Positions 1 to 9,874 of a stretch of DNA of 36,592 nt are shown here, piece after piece. How positions within the stretch are numbered: position 1 is the first letter of the stretch; each line of letters opens with the position of its first letter. The position numbers were made by a program, and so were the translations under genes. Origin of the DNA: Phycisphaerae bacterium (GTDB taxonomy: Bacteria > Planctomycetota > Phycisphaerae > Phycisphaerales > SM1A02). A model generated the notes under the pieces. It made no database searches. It was not told where the DNA came from and saw only the letters and a list, made by a program, of their open reading frames with translations. The stretch is taken from assembly GCA_016873315.1 (NCBI GenBank), contig VGXL01000012.1, forward strand, positions 1 to 36,592. The letters are read 5' to 3'.

Positions 1-1
1 G

Positions 2-112
2 ATCGAGCACGAGGACGCGCTGATGAGCATCGAAGAGGGCCTGACGAAGGCGATCGACTTCCTGACCGACGCGATCATCGAAGAGAAACCCGCCACGCCG
101 TGGTGGGTGTGA
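2..112 (+). CDS. C-terminal end of an unidentified protein (partial)
   Basis: An open frame enters from the left edge and ends at a TGA at 110-112, leaving 36 residues. The fragment is mostly helical in character (Glu/Asp/Ile/Leu rich, with KAIDFLTDAI) and ends in a Pro-Trp-Trp-Val tail. I do not recognise the family from so short a piece. It faces rmuC convergently, with 15 bases between the two stop codons. The assignment as coding rests on the open frame and on its tight convergent packing against rmuC. Confidence 0.5.
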   Translation: MEHEDALMSIEEGLTKAIDFLTDAIIEEKPATPWWV

Positions 113-127
113 ATGAGTCGGAGCAGT

Positions 128-1615
128 TCACTCGTCTCGGTCGGCCTCTGGCAGCTCCAGTTGCCGCGGCAATGCGCTGACTTGCTCAGGGGCCTCGACC
201 GATTCCATGGCGGTCATTTCGGCCACGCGATTCGTGCCAGGGAGCAGCCGCGACTCGAACGATCCAACGGCCTTGTTGTAGGCGTTCGTCGCTGAACCGA
301 GCTGCGTTCCAACCTTCGCCAGGAGTTCGGCGAAGGTGCGGAATCGCTTGACCAGGTCTTTGGCGTGCTCGCCGATGCGAGCCGCATTCTCAGCAAGCGC
401 GACGTTGCTCCAGTGCATGGCCACCGTCCGCAGGAGCGCAAGGAGCGTGCTCGGCGTGACGACGAGCACATACTGGTTCATGGCATCAGCGTGTAGCGAA
501 GGGTCCGTCTCGAACGCGGCAGTGAACGCGCTCTCGATCGGGATGAAGAGCACGACAAACTCCATGTCGCCACCCACCGCCTCGGCGTACCCGCGCGAGG
601 CGAGCGCCTTGACATGAGTTCGCACCGCATCAGCATGTGCAGACCGTGCGACGGCGCGCTCAGCATCAGTCGCCGTGGGCTCGATCGACGCGAGGTAGGC
701 GGCCAGGGGGACCTTGCTGTCCACGGCGATCGTGCGTTCACCCGGAAGCTTGACCACCATGTCCGGGCGCAGGCGGCCATCTTGGCTGGCGACGGTGGAC
801 TGCTCATCAAAGTGAATCCCCGCTTGCAGGCCCGCCATTTCGACGACCTGGCGCAGCGCGATCTCGCCCCACTGACCGCGTTGACGATTGTCGCTGAGCG
901 CGCTTGAGAGTCGCTGCGCCGCGGTGCTGGCGGCTTGCTGCAGTTCGGAGATCTGCCGCAGCTGTTCCGTGAGCGCCTTCGCATCGCCCTCGCGCTTTTC
1001 GCCGAGAGACTTCACGAGCGCTTCCTGCTTGACGAGCTGTTCCTGGAGCGGCTTGAGCGTGGCGTCGATCGCCTGTTGGCGCGCGGCGAGATCCTGTTCT
1101 GAGAGTTTCTTCTGACCCTCGAACTGTTCCTTGGCCTGCTTGAGAAGCTGCTCGGCGCTGGCCTGCAGGACCTTGGCGCCGGTCGCCTCGAAGGTTGCTT
1201 TCAGTTGCTCTTGTGCGTGCGCGAGGAGTTCGGCCTGTTCACGCAGGTTGCGCTCGCGTTCGGTGAGTTCGGTCCTGAGCGCGCTGAACTCGGCTTGCAG
1301 CGACGCGCGAGCCGCGGACTCGGCGTCGGCGCGATCACGCTCGGCTTTGGCGGCTGCGACGAGTTCCTGGGCGCGCGTGGTCACGGCCGCGAGGGTGGCC
1401 TTGGTCCCGGCATGCGCCTGTTCGGCGGTCGAGGCCCGCTCGCGCGATTGTGCCAACTCCTGCTTCAGGCCTGCGGCCTCGTTTCGAGCGAGTTCAGCAG
1501 CCGCGTGTTCGGCTGCCTGCGACGCCGTCTGGCGCGCGCGGATGGCAAAGAAGGCGAGGGCGGCGCCGACGGTGGCGCCAAGGACGAGACCGATGATCAG
1601 TGAGATGGCGTCCAT
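128..1615 (-). CDS. rmuC: RmuC family DNA recombination protein
   Basis: This 495-residue protein has the RmuC layout. A single N-terminal membrane segment (about residues 4-25) is followed by a long Ala/Glu/Gln-rich coiled coil (about 30-235) and then the conserved RmuC core. The core shows RGQWGE at 246-251, RPDMVVKLP at 283-291, VDSKVPL at 298-304 and FIPIESAF at 357-364, which fits the nuclease-like fold assigned to this family. In E. coli, RmuC limits inversions at short inverted repeats; the exact activity is not well defined. The ATG at 1615 places the membrane helix at the very N-terminus, as in relatives. It lies 56 bases downstream of the glutamate dehydrogenase gene on the same strand, with an inverted repeat in the gap, so co-transcription is possible but not certain. 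Confidence 0.9.
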   Translation of the reverse strand: MDAISLIIGLVLGATVGAALAFFAIRARQTASQAAEHAAAELARNEAAGLKQELAQSRERASTAEQAHAGTKATLAAVTTRAQELVAAAKAERDRADAESAARASLQAEFSALRTELTERERNLREQAELLAHAQEQLKATFEATGAKVLQASAEQLLKQAKEQFEGQKKLSEQDLAARQQAIDATLKPLQEQLVKQEALVKSLGEKREGDAKALTEQLRQISELQQAASTAAQRLSSALSDNRQRGQWGEIALRQVVEMAGLQAGIHFDEQSTVASQDGRLRPDMVVKLPGERTIAVDSKVPLAAYLASIEPTATDAERAVARSAHADAVRTHVKALASRGYAEAVGGDMEFVVLFIPIESAFTAAFETDPSLHADAMNQYVLVVTPSTLLALLRTVAMHWSNVALAENAARIGEHAKDLVKRFRTFAELLAKVGTQLGSATNAYNKAVGSFESRLLPGTNRVAEMTAMESVEAPEQVSALPRQLELPEADRDE

Positions 1616-1625
1616 GAGGGGATCG

Positions 1626-1657
1626 TAGGGTGACCCTTCAACGCTCCGATCACCCTA
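1626..1657. repeat. 8-bp inverted repeat between glutamate dehydrogenase and rmuC
   Basis: TAGGGTGA at 1626-1633 is matched by TCACCCTA at 1650-1657 with a 16-base loop. The repeat fills most of the 56-base gap between two minus-strand genes. It could be a transcription terminator or attenuator for the upstream dehydrogenase gene, or a protein-binding dyad for rmuC. No T-rich run follows it, so an intrinsic terminator is not clearly supported. Confidence 0.4.
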
Positions 1658-1671
1658 GCGTGACAGACCCC

Positions 1672-4620
<2,949 letters not shown>

Positions 4621-4662
4621 CTCCTATTCTTACCAATTCGCGCCAAGCGCACGGCGCACACC

Positions 4663-5538
4663 ATGCCCGCGATTTCGATTGGCAACTTCGATGGCGTGCA
4701 CCTGGGCCACCAGGCGCTGGTCGCGCTGGCTGGTTCCGGCATGACGGCCGTGACATTTGATCCCACTCCCAACGAGGTGCTCGGGTTACCGGTACCTCCG
4801 CGCATCATGGGGCCGCGCCGGCGCGATCAGGCACTGCGTGCGGCGGGGGCGGCAAATGTGCTGACCCTTGCGACCGATCGCGCGACGCTTGGACTGGCTC
4901 CCGAGGAATTCCTCCTTTGGCTCCGTGATCGCGTGCCGTTCGGTCGCATCGTCGAAGGTCCCGACTTTCGATTTGGCCACCGACGCTCCGGCGATGTGAA
5001 CACGCTGCGCGACCTCGGCGTCCGATTGGGCTTCACGGTGGAGATCGTTCCGGAGGTGGAGGCGTCGCTCCTGTCCGGTCATGTGGTCGCAGCGCGCAGC
5101 ACCACCGTCCGATGGTTGATCCAGCACGGGCGCGTGGCGGATGCAGAACGATTGCTCGGTCGTCCGCACGAACTCGTTGGCACGGTCGAACAGGGCGATC
5201 AGCGCGGCCGGACGATCGGCTTTCCCACGGCGAATCTCGCTTGCGATGGTTGCTTGCTTCCTGCCGACGGCGTGTACGCGGCAACCGCGCACCGTGATGA
5301 CGGACGCGTCTTCGTCGCGGCCGTGAGCGTCGGCATCAAGCCGACCTTTGCCGGCGCGCGTCGCACGGTCGAGGCGCATCTGATCGGCTTCGATGGCGTG
5401 ATCGGCGAGTACGGTTGGTCGCTGCGCCTGGAGCTTCGTCGTTGGGTTCGCGATCAAGTTCGATTCACCAAGGTCGACGATCTGATCCGCCAGATCGGCG
5501 CCGACACCGAGCGGTGCCGCGAGGAACTTCATGCCTGA
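4663..5538 (+). CDS. ribF: Bifunctional riboflavin kinase / FAD synthetase
   Basis: The product (291 residues) should phosphorylate riboflavin to FMN and adenylate FMN to FAD. The N-terminal nucleotidyltransferase domain shows IGNFDGVHLGHQ at residues 5-16 and the GPDFRFGHRRSGD segment near residue 100. The C-terminal kinase domain shows RTIGFPTANL, DGVYAA, SVGIKPTF and the terminal WVRDQVRF helix. I chose the ATG at 4663 because it puts the nucleotidyltransferase motif at the usual distance from the start. An in-frame TTG at 4612 would overlap the divergent dehydrogenase start and add 17 residues not typical of the family. The stop overlaps the start of the next gene by 8 bases, indicating an operon. 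Confidence 0.92.
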   Translation: MPAISIGNFDGVHLGHQALVALAGSGMTAVTFDPTPNEVLGLPVPPRIMGPRRRDQALRAAGAANVLTLATDRATLGLAPEEFLLWLRDRVPFGRIVEGPDFRFGHRRSGDVNTLRDLGVRLGFTVEIVPEVEASLLSGHVVAARSTTVRWLIQHGRVADAERLLGRPHELVGTVEQGDQRGRTIGFPTANLACDGCLLPADGVYAATAHRDDGRVFVAAVSVGIKPTFAGARRTVEAHLIGFDGVIGEYGWSLRLELRRWVRDQVRFTKVDDLIRQIGADTERCREELHA

Positions 5539-6589
5539 CTCCTTCGAGTACACGAGCAACGCCACGCCCGCTGACTTGGCCGCACGAATCAGTGCGTGCA
5601 CCGATGCGTGCGTGATCACCCACCAGAAGCCAGATGGCGATGCGATGGGCAGCCTGCTCGCTGCCGTGCGTATGTGTCGCGCGCTGGGAAAGCGTGCGGT
5701 GGGATACATCGCGGGTGCTGTCGATCCCAACATCCAGTCGCTCGCTGAACCCGGCGAAGTGCGCCATGTGAGCCGCGGCCTGCCGGGGCCGTCGCACGAT
5801 CTGGTCATGGTCGTCGACACGGGTTCGCGCTCGCAGCTTGAGCCCTTTCTGCCTTGGCTCGAACCACGGCGCGACTCCGTGATCCTGATCGATCATCATC
5901 GATCCGGCGATGACCTTGCTGCGCTCCGGCTCGTGCGCCCTGAGTGCGCGAGCGCGACCATGGTGGTCGCCGATGTCGTGCGTGCGCTCGACATCAGCAT
6001 GGTCCGTCCAGGCGGCAGCGCGCATCGATCGATTGCCGAGGCGATGTTTGCGGGTCTTGCGACCGACACCGGTTGGTTCCGCTTCTCGAGCGCCGACAGC
6101 GCGGCGTTCGCGTTGGCGAGCGAACTCCTTGCCCTGGGCGTGGACAAGAGCACGCTGTATCGACAGCTCGAAGAGAACGAGCGACCCGAGCGACTCGCGG
6201 CCACGGCGCAGGCGCTCGCGAGCCTTCGTTTCCTGCAGGATGGGCGCATCGCGGTCATGCAACTGCGCCCCGAGGACTTTGAGCGTTCGAAGGCGCGACC
6301 GGAGGACATCGGCGGCGTCGTGAACAGCACGATGATGGTTGGCTCCGTGTGCGTGAGCATCCTCATGACTGAGCAGGAGCGGGGCATCACGAAAATGAGC
6401 TTCCGCAGCAAGCCACGCGGCACCGGGCAGCCCTTCTTCGATGTGAATGTGCTCGCCGGGCAATTCAATGGCGGAGGACACGCACAGGCCGCCGGAGGGC
6501 GCGTGAAACTCTCGATGGACGACGCCTGGGCGATGGCGCAGCCGATCATTGAAGCATTTGGGCCGGAATCGGCCGACGCACAAGGCTAG
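5531..6589 (+). CDS. nrnA: DHH/DHHA1 phosphoesterase, NrnA-like
   Basis: This 352-residue protein matches the DHH subfamily 1 enzymes that degrade nanoRNA (short oligoribonucleotides), dephosphorylate pAp, or hydrolyse cyclic dinucleotides. Metal-binding motifs are visible: H31 with D35 and D37 (HQKPDGD), D96 in VVDTGS, DHH at 121-123 and D179 in ATDTGWF. The C-terminal DHHA1 domain has the substrate-binding GGGH at 314-317. There is no membrane segment or PAS/GGDEF part, which argues against a GdpP-type enzyme. The ATG at 5531 follows AGGAAC and overlaps the end of ribF by 8 bases, a pattern of translational coupling. The symbol is by family resemblance; substrate preference cannot be read from sequence. 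Confidence 0.85.
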   Translation: MPDSFEYTSNATPADLAARISACTDACVITHQKPDGDAMGSLLAAVRMCRALGKRAVGYIAGAVDPNIQSLAEPGEVRHVSRGLPGPSHDLVMVVDTGSRSQLEPFLPWLEPRRDSVILIDHHRSGDDLAALRLVRPECASATMVVADVVRALDISMVRPGGSAHRSIAEAMFAGLATDTGWFRFSSADSAAFALASELLALGVDKSTLYRQLEENERPERLAATAQALASLRFLQDGRIAVMQLRPEDFERSKARPEDIGGVVNSTMMVGSVCVSILMTEQERGITKMSFRSKPRGTGQPFFDVNVLAGQFNGGGHAQAAGGRVKLSMDDAWAMAQPIIEAFGPESADAQG

Positions 6590-6598
6590 AATCCCCTC

Positions 6599-6976
6599 AT
6601 GCGCTGCATGATCATCCCTGTCGTCCTCCTTGGTGCCGCCTCTCTTCTGGCCTGTGACGGAGGTCGATCCGCGTCGGCTGCCGAGGCTTCCAAGGTCGTC
6701 ATCCCCGCCGCGTACACAAAGTCCTTCTCCGTGAAGGGCATGCACTGCGACGGCTGCGCGAAGACCGTGACAAAGAAGGTCAAGGCCGTCGAAGGCGTGG
6801 TGGATTGCACAGTCGATCTGAAGGGCGAGCGCGCCACCGTGACGATGGATGATGCCAAGCGCACGCAGGCGGTGATCGACGCCATCACCAAACTCGGCTA
6901 CGAGGTTGCGCCGATCGATGACCCCGCGCCGACTCCTGCGCCCGCTACGCCGCCCGCTACCCCGCCCGCCATCTGA
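6599..6976 (+). CDS. Lipoprotein with a heavy-metal-associated (HMA) domain
   Basis: The 125-residue product begins with a lipoprotein signal peptide ending in LLAC (lipidated Cys19), then an HMA ferredoxin-fold domain at about 41-108 with the metal site GMHCDGC at 47-53, and ends in a Pro/Ala/Thr-rich tail. HMA domains of this type bind Cu(I), Hg(II) or similar soft metals through the CxxC pair. Placement on a lipoprotein puts the site outside the cytoplasm, unlike classic CopZ. It starts 9 bases after the phosphoesterase stop, so it is probably in the ribF operon. Its last 20 bases overlap the convergent MMPL gene. A second ATG at 6608 is also possible. Confidence 0.8.
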   Translation: MRCMIIPVVLLGAASLLACDGGRSASAAEASKVVIPAAYTKSFSVKGMHCDGCAKTVTKKVKAVEGVVDCTVDLKGERATVTMDDAKRTQAVIDAITKLGYEVAPIDDPAPTPAPATPPATPPAI

Positions 6977-9668
6977 GCAGCGCAGGCAGCGCGACGACCG
7001 CCACGACCACGCACGCGAGACTGCCGACGAGCATGGCCCAGCCGAGACTGGCCAGCCCGCGATGATCCGCAAGGACCAGCGCGCCGAAACCGATCGCCGT
7101 CGTCACGCCGGTAAACGCCGTGGCCGTGAGCGTGGCGGACAGCCCCGCGGGGTCGCGCTTCCAGCGGTGCAGCACATGGATGGCGCTGTCGATGCCCAGT
7201 CCCAGCAGCATGGGTACTGCGAAGAAGTTCGCCAAATTGAGTGAGAGGCCCAGCGGCCCCAACAGGCCGAGCATGATCAGCACTCCCGCCACGACGGTCG
7301 CCGTGGCCAGGAGTGCCGTCCGCAGCGATCCGAAGTCGACCCACGCGATGATCAGGATCGCAGCCAGTGAAAGCCACGACACAAACTCGAACGCCGATCT
7401 CATGTCGGCAATCGACTCGACCTGCGTCACGGGAACGCCCGTGGCGCGGGGATCGATCGTCTGCACCTGCGTGACGAACTCGCGGAGCGTCGGCTCATCC
7501 CATGCGTCGCCCGCAGGAACGACTCGCAGGAGCCACGAACCCGCTGGAGAGATCGAGCTTGCGCGAACAGCTTCAGGCAGGGCATCGCGCACGGACATCA
7601 TGCAACCCCGTCGGAGTTCGGCCAGCGCCCGTTGCGCGCGCGAGGCCCGCGCCGTGAGTTCAGCGAGCATTGGTCCAGCCGTGGTGGGCTCTGCACAGGC
7701 GCGTTCGACCGCACGCCACCGCGTGGCCAGCGCCGTCAGGATGGGCGCCCCGTCACCCTGATCTGCGCGTGCGGCGAGCGCGGCAAGCCGCTCCAGTCCT
7801 GCGGCGATGCTCGCTGCCTGCTCGGTCCTCATCGTGATCGCTGACTCGGCTGCGACGGAGTCTGCGCGTCCGTCAACAGCGGTTCCCGTTGGCGCTGCGC
7901 GATCGTGCGTTGGCGCTGCGCGATCGTGCGTCGGCGCTGCGCGATCGTGCGTCGGCGCTGCGCGATCTGGCGTCGCTGCACCCGAGTCGGGGATCGCTGC
8001 GGCCAGTTCGGCACGCGCGCGGTCGCCCGCTGCCGTCGGCAGACGCACGATGTCGAACGCGCTACGAATCCTTGCAACTGTTGGCAGTCCACGCAATGCC
8101 TCGCGCATCGTCCACGCGGACTCCGGGCCGTCGGTGGTCGAAGCCGCAAACCAGGTCTGCGTGGCATCGTCAGCCAGGACGCGATGTTCCCATGCGACGC
8201 TGTCGAGCCCTTCGGCCTGCATCGACAGCAGGTTGGCATCGAAGCGCAAGCTCGACGGTGCGACGACCGCCGCAGCCACGATCGCGATCGCAGAGATCGA
8301 CAAGACGAGCCCAACGGACCCGCGAAGCCAGAGCCTGGTCGTGCGCGGCGGCGCGCCCGCTTCACCACCTGCCACGACGAGCAACGCGGGGAGCACCGTG
8401 ACCATCACGATCGCGCAGGTGACCAGTCCGATGCAGGCGAGTGCGCCCAACTCGCGTAGGCCGCCAAAGTCCGTGGCGATGGCGAGCGCGAAGACGACCG
8501 CCGTCGCAGCAGCTCCAGAGAGTGTGCCGGCCCCAGCTTCGCGCACCGTGCGTTCGGCGGCTGACACGCGGGACCCTTCGCCCAGAGACTCGTTGAATCG
8601 ACTCACGATGTGCACGCCGTAGTCGAGCCCAGCGCCCACGAGCACCAGCAAGAACACGCTGGACAGCAGCGTGACTCGGCCGACCAGGAGCCACGCCAGA
8701 CCCATGGTGATGCCCACCGCGATGCCAAAGGCCGCGACGGCAAGGAGCGGTCGGCGCATGCCGCGGAAGAGCCAGATGAAAAGGACCGTGATCACGGCCA
8801 AGGACAACACACTCGCTCGCCCCATGTCGGCATTGCTCGTGGCGAACTCGTCCTCTTGCAGGACGGGTTTTCCCGTCAGGCCGATCTCAACGCCAGGGTG
8901 GCGCGCTTGCACTGCCGAGAGTGCATCGCGCACCGCAGCAAGGGGCCGCGCGATCGCATTGAAGTTGGCAAAGTCCTTGGCGGGCATCGCCTGCACGAAC
9001 CAGAGACGGCCATGCTCGGCGCGCAGAAACAGTTCAGGCAGCGATGCACCCAAGGAGCGATCGATCGCGGTGGATGGCCGACCGTCGGCGCCCGGGTCGT
9101 CAGCCGGCGGCGCCAAGGCATCGAGCGTGACGATGGCTGACTCGATCCCTGTGCGATCAGGGATGGGCGCCGTCACGGCGCGTTGGGCAAGTTCGAGCGC
9201 CGTCATCGATGCCCCGCGCGACAACAGTTCCAATGCCGCCCCCGCGCGGGAGAGTTCATGCAGGTCGCGCTCGGGCATCGCGTGGGCCGCCACGCGCCAT
9301 TGCTCATCGGTCGTGATCCCTCGATGGACCCATGACAGCTGGCCGCGATCGACCAGTGGCGCGAGCGCGCGGTGAATCTCAAGGACGGCGGCTTCAGCGC
9401 GCTGGTTTGCCGCCTCGTCGGTCCCCAGCGGATCGATCACCACGATCATGTCCTCGAGATCCCCGAACTCATCGAGGAACGCTTGGTAGCGCTGCATGAA
9501 TGATCGGTCGCGACCGATCAGCGAGTTCGTGTCTGCATCCAAGGGCAGGTGCCAGATGCCGAGCCAGCCCCCGAGCATGGACAGCGCAACACCCACGCCC
9601 AGCACCACCCTTGGCGCTCGCGTCGCGAGTCGTGCTGCAGCATCAGCGATGGACTGGAAGGGCTTCAC
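6957..9668 (-). CDS. RND superfamily exporter, MMPL domain
   Basis: This 903-residue membrane protein has the duplicated RND layout. Each half has one helix, then a large soluble domain, then a cluster of about five helices. The first helix is at about 20-40, the first cluster at about 285-430, a new helix near 450-470, and the last cluster at about 745-900. The first cluster carries GAGLDYGVH at 345-353 and the second has the matching GLGIDSAIH, the acidic residues expected for proton coupling. It is shorter than AcrB-type pumps and fits the MMPL/HAE3 group, which move lipids or hydrophobic molecules; substrate is unknown. The start is GTG at 9668. The second soluble domain contains an in-frame 21-bp tandem repeat. 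It is divergent from the haloperoxidase-like gene. Confidence 0.85.
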   Translation of the reverse strand: MKPFQSIADAAARLATRAPRVVLGVGVALSMLGGWLGIWHLPLDADTNSLIGRDRSFMQRYQAFLDEFGDLEDMIVVIDPLGTDEAANQRAEAAVLEIHRALAPLVDRGQLSWVHRGITTDEQWRVAAHAMPERDLHELSRAGAALELLSRGASMTALELAQRAVTAPIPDRTGIESAIVTLDALAPPADDPGADGRPSTAIDRSLGASLPELFLRAEHGRLWFVQAMPAKDFANFNAIARPLAAVRDALSAVQARHPGVEIGLTGKPVLQEDEFATSNADMGRASVLSLAVITVLFIWLFRGMRRPLLAVAAFGIAVGITMGLAWLLVGRVTLLSSVFLLVLVGAGLDYGVHIVSRFNESLGEGSRVSAAERTVREAGAGTLSGAAATAVVFALAIATDFGGLRELGALACIGLVTCAIVMVTVLPALLVVAGGEAGAPPRTTRLWLRGSVGLVLSISAIAIVAAAVVAPSSLRFDANLLSMQAEGLDSVAWEHRVLADDATQTWFAASTTDGPESAWTMREALRGLPTVARIRSAFDIVRLPTAAGDRARAELAAAIPDSGAATPDRAAPTHDRAAPTHDRAAPTHDRAAPTGTAVDGRADSVAAESAITMRTEQAASIAAGLERLAALAARADQGDGAPILTALATRWRAVERACAEPTTAGPMLAELTARASRAQRALAELRRGCMMSVRDALPEAVRASSISPAGSWLLRVVPAGDAWDEPTLREFVTQVQTIDPRATGVPVTQVESIADMRSAFEFVSWLSLAAILIIAWVDFGSLRTALLATATVVAGVLIMLGLLGPLGLSLNLANFFAVPMLLGLGIDSAIHVLHRWKRDPAGLSATLTATAFTGVTTAIGFGALVLADHRGLASLGWAMLVGSLACVVVAVVALPALLRWRAG
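7891..7974. repeat. Four 21-bp tandem repeats within the MMPL exporter gene
   Basis: Four copies of a 21-bp unit beginning GGCGCTGCGCGATC lie head to tail at 7891-7911, 7912-7932, 7933-7953 and 7954-7974. The first three differ at one position and the fourth at two more. On the coding (minus) strand each unit reads as the seven residues Ala-Ala-Pro-Thr-His-Asp-Arg (the outermost copy is diverged), at about residues 565-592 of the exporter. Length changes by whole units would keep the frame. Confidence 0.9.
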
Positions 9669-9874
9669 AAGCGTGATTATTGGCTACACAGGGTCCCGAT
9701 CATCGGGCCACTCTACCTCGCAAGCCGTGCTCTGGCCTGACCTTCGGTGACAAAAGTTCCCCCGAATCGAGCAACTCCCGCCTCGTCGATCGTCGCGGCT
9801 GTGGCATCTTCTCCACGCTTCTTCCGGCGGTCGGTCAGGCGCGCGCAGAAAGGACGAGTGTGGGCAGGACGAAG

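Noticed and set aside
5465-7072. 535-codon minus-strand open frame opposite ribF, the DHH gene and the HMA gene
   Set aside because: It runs across three supported genes and encodes His/Arg-rich sequence without a domain.
9680-9874. N-terminal extension of the haloperoxidase-like protein by 65 residues
   Set aside because: The extension precedes a clear signal peptide and has no conserved features, so translation most likely begins at 9875 or 9860.
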